Positions 7,874 through 16,992 of a stretch of 64,000 bases of DNA are shown in pieces (positions within the stretch are counted from its first letter, which is position 1; each line of letters opens with the position of its first letter). Source of the DNA: Bacillota bacterium (GTDB taxonomy: Bacteria; Bacillota; Clostridia; Oscillospirales; Ruminococcaceae); assembly GCA_023396215.1 (NCBI GenBank), contig JAEWWW010000015.1:7638-71637 (forward strand). The letters are read 5' to 3'. Made by a program: the position numbers and the translations under genes. The notes under the pieces were generated by a model. That model was not told where the DNA came from. It saw only the letters and a list, made by a program, of their open reading frames with translations, and did not search any database.

Positions 7874-8914
7874 TTGCTTAAAGGCTACTCTGAAAAGGTA
7901 ATTATGACCAAGGCCCGGGCGATGTTCGGGCAAAACCTCAAGCCGCAGGATTACAGCGAGCTGGTACGCAAGTCCTCGGTGGCCGATGTGGCCGCCTTTC
8001 TTAAACACCAAACCCACTACAGCCGGGCGCTGAGCGCCATCGAGGAGCATACGGTGCACCGGGGCCAGTTGGAGCTTTTGCTGCAGCGCGATCGTTTTCA
8101 CCGCTACATCCGGCTGCTGCGGTACACTTTTGCGCGGGAAGAAAACTTTTACCAGTACCTGATATTCCGCAGCGAGCTGGACCAGATTATCGTCGCTTTG
8201 CGGCTGCTCAACACCGGCAGCGCCGAGCCCTTTATCCTTTCGCTGCCCAGCTACCTGATAGAGCATGCCAGCTTCAGCCTGCGCGCGCTGGCCGAGACCA
8301 AAAGCTACGACGAGGTTCTTAAGGTGGTGGAGGGTACCCGCTACCACGCCATTTTAAAACGGTTGCCGCCCCCCGGGCCGGGTGAGCCCATCAATGTGCA
8401 GGGCTGTGAAACGGCGCTGCTGACCGACTATTACAAGCGGGTGCTGGACCTGATTGAAAAGCAGTTTTCAGGGGCCAGCCGGGAGGAGCTGCGCAGGCTG
8501 TTTATCCTGCAGATAGACGCCTACAACCTCTCCAGCGCTTACCGTCTAAAGCGGTTTTTCAAAACCGACAGCGCCTACATCCGCGCCCATCTGCTGCCCT
8601 TCGACAGCCCCTCTACCCGCAGCATCGAGCTGCTTTTGGAGGCGCAGACCCCCCAGCAGATGGCCGAGGCCATCGAAACCACCCGGTATGACCTCAGCCG
8701 CGTCAACGAGGACCTGGGTCTTATCGAGAGCATGGTGGAGTGGAACAACTATAAAACCAGCAGGCGCAGCATCCGGTTTTCCACCTCTACCCCGGTGGTG
8801 ATGGTTGCGCTGCTGATGCAGTTGGATATCGAGCTGCAAAACCTCACCAATATCATCGAGGGGATACGCTACTCGCTTACCCAGCAGGAAATCAGCCAAA
8901 TGCTTATTATGTAA
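7874..8914 (+). CDS. ntpC: V-type ATPase subunit C
   Basis: A 346-residue cytoplasmic protein (LKGYSEKVIMTKARAMFGQNL...) of the V0 subunit C/d family, the funnel-shaped cap that couples the central shaft to the membrane ring. It has no membrane segments and a repeated helical pattern, as expected. TTG 7874 is preferred because AGGTGA lies 7 bases upstream; ATG 7904 (MTKARAMFG) is an alternative. It lies between the stalk and I subunit genes in the standard order. The 3' part (about 8890-8990) before the next gene contains no further reading frame. Confidence 0.85.
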   Translation: MLKGYSEKVIMTKARAMFGQNLKPQDYSELVRKSSVADVAAFLKHQTHYSRALSAIEEHTVHRGQLELLLQRDRFHRYIRLLRYTFAREENFYQYLIFRSELDQIIVALRLLNTGSAEPFILSLPSYLIEHASFSLRALAETKSYDEVLKVVEGTRYHAILKRLPPPGPGEPINVQGCETALLTDYYKRVLDLIEKQFSGASREELRRLFILQIDAYNLSSAYRLKRFFKTDSAYIRAHLLPFDSPSTRSIELLLEAQTPQQMAEAIETTRYDLSRVNEDLGLIESMVEWNNYKTSRRSIRFSTSTPVVMVALLMQLDIELQNLTNIIEGIRYSLTQQEISQMLIM

Positions 8915-8999
8915 GCGCCTGTATGGTAACACAGGTTTTAAAAGAACGACTCGTGCCGGTGCGGGCGGCTGCCTGCACGGCACTGCAAAGGAGATGCCC

Positions 9000-10964
9000 A
9001 TGGGAATCGCAAAGATGACCCTTGTAAACATTGCAGGGGAAGCCAAATATCTGGATGAGGCTCTGCTGCGCTGCACCTATTCTTCCTCCTTTCACCCCGA
9101 GCAATCTGCCGAGCTGGGTGAAAGCAGCGGCGGCCTGACCGCCCTGAGAGAAGAAAACCCCTACACCGCCCTTGCCGTAAGGGCTGCCGACATTGCGAAG
9201 GCCATAGGGGTTAAGCTGGACACGCCGCCCTCGACAAGCTGCGCGCTGCGGTTGCAGGATGTGGAAAAATACGTCGACGAGATGGAAAGTAAGGTCAACG
9301 CGCTGACCGAGCAGAGAAAGGCGTTGGAGCAGACCATCCTGAGCCACCAGCAGACGGTGGGCCACCTCAAGCACCTGATGATGCTTGATATTAAGTTTGA
9401 CGAGCTGTTTGCCTGCGAGTATCTGAAGATACGCTTTGGGCGGCTGCCGGTGGATAGCTATAATAAGCTGGATTTTTATAAGGACAGGCCGTTTCTCTTC
9501 TTTTCCTTTGAGTCGGATAAGGACTACCACTGGTGTATGTACATCACCTCGGCAGCCTACAAGGAGGAGATTGACCCTCTCTTCGCGTCGCTCTTTTTTG
9601 AGCGGCTGCGCATCCCCGGCTACGCACGGGGCACCCCCAAAAGCTCGCTGGAGTTTGTAACCACCCAGCTTGAGCTTCAAAAGCAGGAGCTTACCCGCGT
9701 GCAGGGTGAAATTGCCCAGCTGGCGGCCCGACAGGGCGAACAGCTGCAGCACACCCAGGCCGATATCAAATACCTCGAGTCGGTCTTTAACATGAAGCTG
9801 CAGGCTACTGAGCTGCGCCGGTTTGTCACGGTGCATTCCGCCGATTTTTCCATTGTGGGCTTTATCCCTAAAAAGGAAGAGAAAGCCTTCCTCAAGCATT
9901 TTGATGGGCTGGACGTCAAGGTGACCCTCAACCCGGCTGATGCAGACCCGCGGCTCAGCCCGCCGGTGCTGCTGAAAAACAGCCGCTTTGCAAAGCCCTA
10001 CGAGATGTATGTCACCATGTACGGCATGCCCTCCTACAAGGACATTGACCCCACTCCGCTGGTGGCCATCACCTACACCCTGCTGTTTGGCATCATGTTT
10101 GGCGACGTTGGGCAGGGGCTGCTCATCTCGCTGCTGGGCTGGTTTATGTTCAAGAAAAAGGGGATGGAGCTTGGCCGGATTATGATACGGATGGGCTTTT
10201 CCTCCGCCGTCTTTGGGGTGGCCTACGGCTCGGTCTTTGGGTTTGAGCATCTCTTTGACCCCATGTTCCATGCCATGGGCTTCGCCGAAAAGCCGATACA
10301 CATTATGGCTCCCTCCACCACCAACATCATTCTGTTGGGCGCGGTGGGCATGGGCATCACCATTATCATGCTTTCGATTTTCATGAACATCCTGGTTGGC
10401 ATCAAGCGAAAAAATTGGGAGCGGGCAATTTTCTCCAACAACGGGCTGGCCGGCCTCATCTTTTACGGCGCGGTGGTCTTTGGGGTTGTTGGGGGCATGA
10501 TGCTGGATATCAAGGTATTCTCTCCCGTCTACAACATCGCCTTTATCGCCCTGCCGCTGGTGATTATCTTCTGCAAAGAGCCTCTTGGCAGGCTGGTGGC
10601 CGGCAAAAAAGACCTCTTCCACGAAGGGGTGGGCGGCTTCATTGTAGAAAGCTTCTTCGAGATGTTCGAGGTTCTGCTCAGCTTTGTTTCAAACACCATG
10701 TCCTTCCTGCGCGTGGGCGGCTTTATTTTGAGCCACGCCGGCATGATGGCGGTGGTATTTACCCTCTCAGAGATGGTTTCCAAGGGAGCAAGCCCTGTGG
10801 TTATCATCATCGGCAACCTTTTTGTTATGGCCCTTGAGGGGCTTATCGTGGGCATACAGGTGCTTCGCCTGGAGTTCTACGAGATATTCAGCCGCTTCTT
10901 TGACGGCGATGGCAAACCCTTTGAGCCTGTGATTGCCCGCTGCGTGCCCGAACAGGCATCGTAA
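9000..10964 (+). CDS. ntpI: V-type ATPase subunit I (a-type stator)
   Basis: A 654-residue protein with the two-part architecture of the family. The N-terminal cytoplasmic half (about 1-340) contains long coiled coils (VEKYVDEMESKVNALTEQRKALEQ; LQKQELTRVQGEIAQLAARQ). The C-terminal half has seven or eight hydrophobic helices that form the ion half-channels against the K ring (for example ITYTLLFGIMFGDVGQGLL and the VSNTMSFLRVGGFILSHAG stretch with the conserved Arg). ATG 9000 has AAAGGAG 6 bases upstream; ATG 8994 abuts the site. It is coupled with ntpK, which follows after 91 bases. Confidence 0.9.
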   Translation: MGIAKMTLVNIAGEAKYLDEALLRCTYSSSFHPEQSAELGESSGGLTALREENPYTALAVRAADIAKAIGVKLDTPPSTSCALRLQDVEKYVDEMESKVNALTEQRKALEQTILSHQQTVGHLKHLMMLDIKFDELFACEYLKIRFGRLPVDSYNKLDFYKDRPFLFFSFESDKDYHWCMYITSAAYKEEIDPLFASLFFERLRIPGYARGTPKSSLEFVTTQLELQKQELTRVQGEIAQLAARQGEQLQHTQADIKYLESVFNMKLQATELRRFVTVHSADFSIVGFIPKKEEKAFLKHFDGLDVKVTLNPADADPRLSPPVLLKNSRFAKPYEMYVTMYGMPSYKDIDPTPLVAITYTLLFGIMFGDVGQGLLISLLGWFMFKKKGMELGRIMIRMGFSSAVFGVAYGSVFGFEHLFDPMFHAMGFAEKPIHIMAPSTTNIILLGAVGMGITIIMLSIFMNILVGIKRKNWERAIFSNNGLAGLIFYGAVVFGVVGGMMLDIKVFSPVYNIAFIALPLVIIFCKEPLGRLVAGKKDLFHEGVGGFIVESFFEMFEVLLSFVSNTMSFLRVGGFILSHAGMMAVVFTLSEMVSKGASPVVIIIGNLFVMALEGLIVGIQVLRLEFYEIFSRFFDGDGKPFEPVIARCVPEQAS

Positions 10965-11055
10965 GCCGACAACCCTTACCGGGGGCTACCTGAAAACGCC
11001 CTGACACTTATTATTAAAGATTATGCGGCACGTTCCGCAAACGGAGGTCAAATTT

Positions 11056-11511
11056 ATGTCAAATGTTGTTTTCTTTCTTGCACCGCTGGCTGCCGTAGTC
11101 CTGCTGGCTATGCCCCTTGTGCCTGTTTATCAGGGCATCACCACCGGCCAGAAGGCCAAAAATAAGGTTGTTTTTCACCTCTGCGCTTTCTTTGGCCTGA
11201 TGCTCATCATGATTGTGGCCCCGCTGGCCGACCTGACCATCTTCGCCGCCGCTGAGGAAGCGGTCGCCACCGCCGCCGCTGCCGCTGGCATCTCCACCGG
11301 CGCAGGCATGGGCTTCATTGCCGCCGCGCTGGTAACCGGGCTTTCCTGCGTGGGTTCGGGCATCGCCGTTGCCGCCGCCGCCCCCGCCGCCATCGGCGCC
11401 TTCAGCGAAGACCCCAAGGCTTTCGGTAAGGCCATCATCTTCGTGGTTCTGGGCGAAGGTATCGCCATCTACGGTCTGCTGATCTCGATTCTTATCATCA
11501 ACAAGCTGTAA
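11056..11511 (+). CDS. ntpK: V-type ATPase subunit K (proteolipid)
   Basis: A 151-residue, four-helix duplicated proteolipid of the rotor ring. The last helix carries the conserved carboxylate Glu134 (VVLGEGIAIYG), equivalent to Glu139 of E. hirae NtpK. Other E. hirae sodium ligands are not conserved: the residue matching Gln110 is Val105 (SGIAV), and the first hairpin lacks the PGTQ box. This leans towards proton rather than sodium transport, as inference. The start at ATG 11056 follows GGAGG. The frame extends 11 codons upstream without a ribosome site. The region is Ala/Gly-rich, as usual for proteolipids. Confidence 0.9.
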   Translation: MSNVVFFLAPLAAVVLLAMPLVPVYQGITTGQKAKNKVVFHLCAFFGLMLIMIVAPLADLTIFAAAEEAVATAAAAAGISTGAGMGFIAAALVTGLSCVGSGIAVAAAAPAAIGAFSEDPKAFGKAIIFVVLGEGIAIYGLLISILIINKL

Positions 11512-11571
11512 AAACAGCGGGCCGCGCCCAAGCGGCCAAGATACCCCGGCCCGAGCCAAGGAGGAACGCCC

Positions 11572-11880
11572 ATGCGGTTTTATTTAATCAGCGATAATAT
11601 TGATACCTATGTGGGTATGCGCCTTGCCGGTATTGAGGGCGTGGTGGTGCACACCGCCGTTGCAGTTGAAAAAGAACTGCGCGAGGCATGTGCCAACCCC
11701 GACATCGGTGTGGTGCTTGTTACAGCCAAGCTGATGGAGCTCTGCCCTGACGTGATCTATGACATGAAGCTACACAGCAAGCGGCCTCTCATTGTGGAGG
11801 TCACCGACCGTCACGGCGCGGGCAAGCTTTCAAATTCCATCACCCGCTATGTGCGTGACGCCGTGGGCATCAACATCTAG
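11572..11880 (+). CDS. ntpG: V-type ATPase subunit F (NtpG-like)
   Basis: A 102-residue soluble protein (MRFYLISDNIDTYVGMRLAGIEGVVVH...) of the central-stalk F family, with the N-terminal 'SDxxTxxGxRLAG' signature and the 'DIGVVLVT' strand. It binds subunit D and forms the rotor shaft. AAGGAGG lies 9 bases upstream of the ATG. It is followed by an unusually long gap (about 170 bases) before the E subunit, which contains the imperfect hairpin described separately. Confidence 0.9.
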   Translation: MRFYLISDNIDTYVGMRLAGIEGVVVHTAVAVEKELREACANPDIGVVLVTAKLMELCPDVIYDMKLHSKRPLIVEVTDRHGAGKLSNSITRYVRDAVGINI

Positions 11881-11913
11881 GGTCTGCCGGCGCTGCTGCC
11901 AGTAGCCCATCCT

Positions 11914-12007
11914 TTGGTGCGTTTTGCGCCGCACTGCGTTCCTTTTTCCCGGAATACGGCCGGTATTCCTGCAAAAACTTGCCTTGTCTGGCACAAAACG
12001 CGCTCAA
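11914..12007 (+). repeat. Long imperfect inverted repeat within the V-ATPase operon
   Basis: The outer arms TTTGGTGCGTTTTGCGCC and GGCACAAAACGCGCTCAAA (11914-11931 and 11990-12008) pair with few mismatches. They enclose an inner stem GGAATAC/GTATTCC (11951-11957, 11963-11969). It lies between the F and E subunit genes and carries no reading frame. It could act as an mRNA processing or stabilising structure that tunes subunit stoichiometry. Confidence 0.5.
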
Positions 12008-12053
12008 AATCGGTAGAATTCAGATAGTGTCAACAGGCCCAAGAGGTGAGAGC

Positions 12054-12647
12054 ATGGTAAAAAACGAAGAGCGCTTTGCTCTGATAGAAAAGTCGGTAAT
12101 GGCGCAGGCCGAGCAAAAAAGCAAAGAGCTGCGCAAGCAGGCCGATGACTATAAAAACCGCGAGATAGAAAATGTGGAAACCAAGGTGCTCAACGAGCTT
12201 TACGGCAAGATACAGGATGAGATTGCCGATATTACAAGCTCTTCCGCCCTGCGGATTTCCCGCACCGAAAACCAGTATCACCAACAGTTGCTGCTGCGCC
12301 GCGAAGAGCTGACCCGCGAGGTTTTTGCACAGGCGCGCCAGCGGCTGGTGGAGTATGCAGGCACCGAGGCCTACACAACACAGCTGCTGGAGACAGCCCG
12401 CAGGCTGGCGGGGGATTATCCCCAGCCCGGCGGGGTTGTTTCGGTGCGCCCGGCCGACGGGCCGCTGCTGCCCCAACTGACCGAGATTTTTGGCGGCTGT
12501 CGGGTCGAAACCGATGAAACCATCAAAATCGGCGGTATCAAGCTGATGAACTACGATGCCGGCTTCTTTGTGGATGAAACATTGGATGCACGCCTCGAGG
12601 AGCAGCGCCCCTGGTTCTATTCCCATTCGGGGCTGACGATACAGTAA
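12054..12647 (+). CDS. ntpE: V-type ATPase subunit E
   Basis: A 197-residue peripheral-stalk protein. The N-terminal half is a long charged helix (MVKNEERFALIEKSVMAQAEQKSKELRKQ...), and the C-terminal part is the globular head that contacts the A3B3 hexamer (KIGGIKLMNYDAGFFVDETLDARLEEQRPW). The start is ATG 12054, with AGAGGTGAG just upstream; an in-frame ATG at 11979 would place 25 unrelated residues across the preceding hairpin. It forms the stator with the product of the first gene of the operon. Confidence 0.85.
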   Translation: MVKNEERFALIEKSVMAQAEQKSKELRKQADDYKNREIENVETKVLNELYGKIQDEIADITSSSALRISRTENQYHQQLLLRREELTREVFAQARQRLVEYAGTEAYTTQLLETARRLAGDYPQPGGVVSVRPADGPLLPQLTEIFGGCRVETDETIKIGGIKLMNYDAGFFVDETLDARLEEQRPWFYSHSGLTIQ

Positions 12648-12837
12648 TGCTTGCAGGCTGCCGGTAAAGCAGCCGGGCTGCAAAACGGGGGCCTGGCTTT
12701 GCCTGCCTTACCCCTCGCCCCATGGCTTTTCGGCCTCTGCTTTAACAGGCGATACCGGCTTTCGCTTTTACAAAAGCGCGAAAACGGTATCAGGATGCGC
12801 TGCCTGCACCATTTTGTGAAACACCGAGGTGAACGAT
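12648..12837 (+). other. 190-base gap with hairpins before ntpA
   Basis: It holds two stem-loops: GGCTGC/GCAGCC just after the ntpE stop, and a longer one near 12750-12805 whose arms are GATACCG and CGGTATC around TTTCGCTTTT/AAAAGCGCGAAA. No gene is seen. GAGGTG at 12826-12831 is the ribosome site of ntpA. Confidence 0.5.
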
Positions 12838-14604
12838 TTGAATAACAAAAACGTGATTTATTCTATAAACGGGCCGGTTGTCACCGTAAAGGATACCAAG
12901 GATTTCTCGATGCTGGAGATGGTATACGTCGGTGAAAAGCGGCTGATTGGCGAGGTTATCGCCATAAACGACCACTTCACCACCATTCAGGTGTATGAGG
13001 TAACCACCGGCCTGCGCCCGGGCGAGCCTGTGGCTTCATCCGGCAGCCCCATCAGCGCCACGCTGGGCCCGGGGATACTTTCCAATATCTTCGACGGTAT
13101 TCAGCGCCCTTTGAAGGACATCGAGCAGATGTCGGGGGCGTTTATCGATGTCGGCCTGAACGTTTCCTCGCTGGATGAGAACCGCCGCTGGCAGGTGACC
13201 GTCACCGCCAAAGAGGGCGAGCAGCTGGCCGGCGGGCAGGTTTACGCCACCTGCCCCGAAACCCCGCTGATTGAGCACCGCTGCATGACCCCGCCCGCCC
13301 TTTCGGGCAAGGTGGTTTGGGCGGCTACCTCGGGCAGCTATGGGGTGAACGACGTTATCCTCAAGCTGGAGGATGCCGACGGCGCCGTGCATGAGTTGAC
13401 CCTCTGCCAGAGATGGCCTATCCGTACCGCCCGCCCGGTGGGCGACCGGCTGCCCCTTTCGAGGCCGCTGATTACCGGGCAGCGGGTTATCGACTCGCTT
13501 TTCCCCATCGCCAAGGGCGGCACCGCCGCCGTGCCCGGCGGCTTCGGCACCGGCAAAACCATGACCCAGCACCAGCTGGCCAAATGGTGCGATGCCGATA
13601 TCATCGTCTATGTGGGCTGCGGCGAGCGCGGCAACGAGATGACACAGGTGCTGGAGGAGTTCAGCCACCTGATTGACCCCAAGAGCCAGAAGGCCCTCAC
13701 CGACCGCACCGTGCTGATTGCAAACACCTCCAACATGCCGGTGGCTGCCCGCGAGGCTTCTATCTATACCGGCATTACGCTGGCCGAATACTACCGCGAC
13801 ATGGGCTACCATGTGGCCATCATGGCGGATTCCACCTCCCGCTGGGCCGAGGCGCTGCGCGAGATTTCGGGCCGCCTTGAAGAGATGCCCGCCGAGGAGG
13901 GCTTCCCCGCCTACCTGCCGTCCCGCCTTTCCGAGTTTTACGAGCGCGCCGGCTATGTGCATGCCCTCAACGGGCAGGAGGGCTCGGTTTCCATCATCGG
14001 GGCAGTTTCGCCGCAGGGCGCCGACTTCTCCGAGCCGGTTACCCAGAATACCAAGCGGTTTGTCCGCTGCTTCTGGACGCTGGACAAATCGCTGGCCTAC
14101 GCCCGCCATTACCCCGCCATTAACTGGACCACCAGCTACAGCGAATATATGGACGACCTGACCCAGTGGTACAAGGAAACGGTGGACCCCAGCTTTATCA
14201 AGCGGCGTCAGGGCATTATGACCCTGCTGCATGAGGAAAGCAAGCTGATGGAGATTGTCAAGCTCATCGGCTCGGATGTGCTGCCCGACGACCAGAAGCT
14301 GATTATCGAGGTCAGCCGGGTTATCCGCGTGGGCTTTTTGCAGCAGAATGCCTACCACAAGGACGACACCTATGTGCCGCTGGAAAAACAGCTGCAGATG
14401 ATGGACGTCATCCTCTATCTGTATGAGCGAGCAAAGAGCCTGATTGCGGGCGGCGTACCCATCGGCGCCATTGTGGAAACCGGCCTGCTGGAAAAGCTCA
14501 TCAAGATGAAATATGACATCCCCAACGACAAGCCGGAGCTGTTTGACCAGTACCGGGTTGCAATCGATATGGAACTTGGCAAAGTTCATGTTCCAAAGGC
14601 TTAA
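12838..14604 (+). CDS. ntpA: V-type ATPase catalytic subunit A
   Basis: A 588-residue catalytic subunit. The Walker A motif GGFGTGKT is at residues 234-241, followed by TMTQHQLAKW, VGCGERGNEM and the Walker B-region 'VAIMADSTSRWAEALREISGRLEEMPAEEGFPAYL'. The A-subunit-specific non-homologous insertion is present before the P-loop. It hydrolyses or synthesises ATP at the A/B interfaces. I prefer TTG 12838 because GAGGTG lies 6 bases upstream; GTG 12829 is in frame but falls within that site. The next gene begins 18 bases after its stop. Confidence 0.9.
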   Translation: MNNKNVIYSINGPVVTVKDTKDFSMLEMVYVGEKRLIGEVIAINDHFTTIQVYEVTTGLRPGEPVASSGSPISATLGPGILSNIFDGIQRPLKDIEQMSGAFIDVGLNVSSLDENRRWQVTVTAKEGEQLAGGQVYATCPETPLIEHRCMTPPALSGKVVWAATSGSYGVNDVILKLEDADGAVHELTLCQRWPIRTARPVGDRLPLSRPLITGQRVIDSLFPIAKGGTAAVPGGFGTGKTMTQHQLAKWCDADIIVYVGCGERGNEMTQVLEEFSHLIDPKSQKALTDRTVLIANTSNMPVAAREASIYTGITLAEYYRDMGYHVAIMADSTSRWAEALREISGRLEEMPAEEGFPAYLPSRLSEFYERAGYVHALNGQEGSVSIIGAVSPQGADFSEPVTQNTKRFVRCFWTLDKSLAYARHYPAINWTTSYSEYMDDLTQWYKETVDPSFIKRRQGIMTLLHEESKLMEIVKLIGSDVLPDDQKLIIEVSRVIRVGFLQQNAYHKDDTYVPLEKQLQMMDVILYLYERAKSLIAGGVPIGAIVETGLLEKLIKMKYDIPNDKPELFDQYRVAIDMELGKVHVPKA

Positions 14605-14622
14605 GAAAGGGGGACTGTAACG

Positions 14623-16023
14623 GTGAGCGTTCAGTTTGTAGGACTCAAAGAAATCAACGGCCCCCTTGTGGTGCTGGATAATATCCCAAACGCAAGTTTT
14701 GAAGAGATGGTCGAGTTGGTGCTGGAGGACGGCACTACCCGCATGGGGCGGGTGGTGCACATCGAGGGCAAGCGGGTGGTCATTCAGGTGTTTGAAGGCA
14801 CCCGTGGCCTTTCGCTGACCAATACCAGAACCAAAATGGTTGGCAAGCCGATGGAGATTCCTCTTTCCAAAGAGATTCTCGGCCGCATTCTCAGCGGCAG
14901 CGGCCGCCCGGTAGACGGTCTGGGCGAGATATTTGCCGAGCGCTACGGCGATATCAACGGCAAGCCGCTCAACCCGGTTTCCCGCAGCTACCCCAGAAAC
15001 TACATCCGCACCGGTATCTCCACCATCGATGCGCTGGCAACCCTCATCCGCGGGCAGAAGCTGCCCATATTCTCGGGTTCGGGTATGCAGCACAACAAGC
15101 TGGCGGTGCAGATTGTGCGTCAGGCCCAGATCACCGGCAGCGACGAGCAGAACTTCTGCGTGGTCTTTGCCGCCATGGGCGTTAAAAACGACGTGGCCGA
15201 CTACTTCCGCAGCAGCTTTGAAAAATCCGGCGTGCTGAAAAACGTGGTCATGTTCCTCAACCTTTCCAACGACCCGATTATCGAGAGAATTTTGACCCCC
15301 CGCTGCGCATTGACGGTGGCGGAGTATCTGGCCTATGAGCAGAACATGCATGTTCTGGTTATCCTGACCGACATGACCTCCTATGCCGAGGCGCTGCGCG
15401 AGTTCTCCTCCTCCAAGGGCGAGATTCCCGGCAGAAAGGGCTACCCCGGCTACCTTTACTCCGACCTGGCCTCGCTCTATGAACGGGCGGGCGTGGTCAA
15501 CGGCAGAAACGGCTCGGTGACCCAGATACCCATCCTCACCATGCCCAACGACGACATCACCCATCCGGTGCCCGACCTCACCGGCTATATCACCGAGGGC
15601 CAGATTGTGCTTGACCGCAGCCTCGACCAGATGGGCATCTACCCGCCCATTTCGGTGCTGCCCTCTCTTTCGCGTCTGATGAAGGACGGCATCGGCGAAG
15701 GCTACACCCGGGCCGACCACTCGGCGCTTTCCAACCAGCTGTTCGCCTGCTACGCGCGGGTGCAGGATGCCAGAGCCCTTGCGTCGGTTATCGGCGAAGA
15801 GGAGCTCAGCCCCACCGACAAGCAGCTGCTGGAGTTTGGTCAGCTCTTTGAGCGCCACTTTGTGGCACAGGGTTTTGAGGAAAACCGTACCATCGAGCAG
15901 ACACTGGATTTGGGCTGGCGGCTGCTTTCCACCCTGCCCAGGGAGGAGCTGGACCGCCTGGACGACGCCCTGCTGGACAAATTTTACCGCCCCGGCGAGA
16001 CCGGGATGCTGAGAGGGCAATAG
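14623..16023 (+). CDS. ntpB: V-type ATPase regulatory subunit B
   Basis: A 466-residue non-catalytic nucleotide-binding subunit. It has the usual B-type replacement of the P-loop ([19 protein letters not shown]) and the downstream '[43 protein letters not shown]' region. It alternates with A in the catalytic hexamer. GTG 14623 is preceded by AAAGGGGG. The C-terminus ends in a basic tail (GMLRGQ). Confidence 0.9.
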   Translation: MSVQFVGLKEINGPLVVLDNIPNASFEEMVELVLEDGTTRMGRVVHIEGKRVVIQVFEGTRGLSLTNTRTKMVGKPMEIPLSKEILGRILSGSGRPVDGLGEIFAERYGDINGKPLNPVSRSYPRNYIRTGISTIDALATLIRGQKLPIFSGSGMQHNKLAVQIVRQAQITGSDEQNFCVVFAAMGVKNDVADYFRSSFEKSGVLKNVVMFLNLSNDPIIERILTPRCALTVAEYLAYEQNMHVLVILTDMTSYAEALREFSSSKGEIPGRKGYPGYLYSDLASLYERAGVVNGRNGSVTQIPILTMPNDDITHPVPDLTGYITEGQIVLDRSLDQMGIYPPISVLPSLSRLMKDGIGEGYTRADHSALSNQLFACYARVQDARALASVIGEEELSPTDKQLLEFGQLFERHFVAQGFEENRTIEQTLDLGWRLLSTLPREELDRLDDALLDKFYRPGETGMLRGQ

Positions 16024-16077
16024 CGTGAGCAACGCGCCAACGCCCGTGCCGCGCCCGCGGCGGGGATGGCGGCTGAC

Positions 16078-16115
16078 GCGCAAAACGGCTGTTGCTTTGC
16101 ACAGACGTTTTGTGC
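16078..16115 (+). repeat. Stem-loop between ntpB and ntpD
   Basis: GCGCAAAACG (16078-16087) pairs with CGTTTTGTGC (16106-16115), 9 of 10 positions. Its right arm resembles the outer arm of the hairpin at 11914-12007 (shared GGCACAAAACG on the opposite strand). It sits in a 125-base gap without a reading frame. Confidence 0.5.
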
Positions 16116-16148
16116 CCCAAACTATGGTGAAAGGAAGGAACGCTTCAT

Positions 16149-16823
16149 ATGGCCGGTCATGACGCCAACCTGTTTCCCACCAAGGGCAACCTGATACAGG
16201 TCAGAAAATCGCTGCAGCTGGCCCGAATGGGCTACGACCTGCTGGACCGCAAGCGCAATATCCTTGTGCGTGAGCTGATGCTGCTCATCGACCGGGCCAA
16301 GGCGATTAACGAAGAGATAGACAAAACCTACAACCGGGCCTACTTTGCGCTGCAAAAGGCCAACATCACCCTTGGCATCTGTGAAGAGGTTGCCAAGTCG
16401 GTGCCGGTGGAGGAAGGTCTGAACATCGAGTTTCGCAGCGTCATGGGGGTGGAGCTGCCCACCGTGACCCTGAACGCCAACGAAGAACCCTCCTTTGCCT
16501 ACAGCCTGGAGGGCACCAACTCGCAGTTGGATAACGCTTACCTCAGCTTTCACAAGGTCAAGATGCTCACCGCGCGGATAGCCGAGATTGAAAACAGCAT
16601 CTACCGGCTTGCCCACGCCATCAAAAAGACGCAGGGCCGCGCCAACGCACTGAAAAACATCATCATTCCCCGTTTCGAGGCCAGCAGCCGCTTCATTACC
16701 TCCGCCCTTGAAGAAAAAGAACGTGAGGATTTCTCACGGCTCAAGGTCATCAAGAGCACCAAGGAAAAGCAGCAGCTTGCCCGCGAAGAGGAACAGAAAG
16801 CACAGGAAGAGCCGCAGTCGTAA
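16149..16823 (+). CDS. ntpD: V-type ATPase subunit D
   Basis: A 224-residue rotor-shaft protein with the D-family N-terminus (LFPTKGNLIQVRKSLQLARMGYDLLDRKRNILVRELM) and a C-terminal helix (AHAIKKTQGRANALKNIIIPRFEASSRFI). The two helices form the central coiled coil turning inside the A3B3 hexamer. The C-terminal tail is Glu/Lys/Gln-rich. It is the last gene of the operon and is followed directly by a strong terminator. No separate ntpJ-type potassium transporter gene is present. Confidence 0.9.
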   Translation: MAGHDANLFPTKGNLIQVRKSLQLARMGYDLLDRKRNILVRELMLLIDRAKAINEEIDKTYNRAYFALQKANITLGICEEVAKSVPVEEGLNIEFRSVMGVELPTVTLNANEEPSFAYSLEGTNSQLDNAYLSFHKVKMLTARIAEIENSIYRLAHAIKKTQGRANALKNIIIPRFEASSRFITSALEEKEREDFSRLKVIKSTKEKQQLAREEEQKAQEEPQS

Positions 16824-16833
16824 CAAGATTTAT

Positions 16834-16871
16834 CCCGCCGGGCAGAGAGCGCCCCGGCGGGTTTTGCTTTT
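16834..16871 (+). terminator. Rho-independent terminator of the V-ATPase operon
   Basis: CCCGCCGGG (16834-16842) pairs with CCCGGCGGG (16853-16861), followed by TTTTGCTTTT. It begins 11 bases after the ntpD stop. Confidence 0.85.
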
Positions 16872-16992
16872 GGGCGTATCATTTGGGGTTTGTGCGCAAC
16901 AATATAATCAACCATCCCGCAGCATCCTGTCGCTGCGGGGCGGCGGATATGCCATCAGCCAAAAAATATTTTTATCGCAAGGGGGTGCCGCC

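Noticed and set aside
8907..10622. A 571-codon minus-strand frame across the V-ATPase I gene
   Set aside because: Antisense shadow of subunit I; His/Gln/Arg-rich translation typical of the wrong strand.
13036..16083. A 1015-codon open frame on the minus strand across the V-ATPase A and B genes
   Set aside because: It is antisense to two highly conserved ATPase genes and arises from the GC-rich codon bias; no ribosome site or domain.
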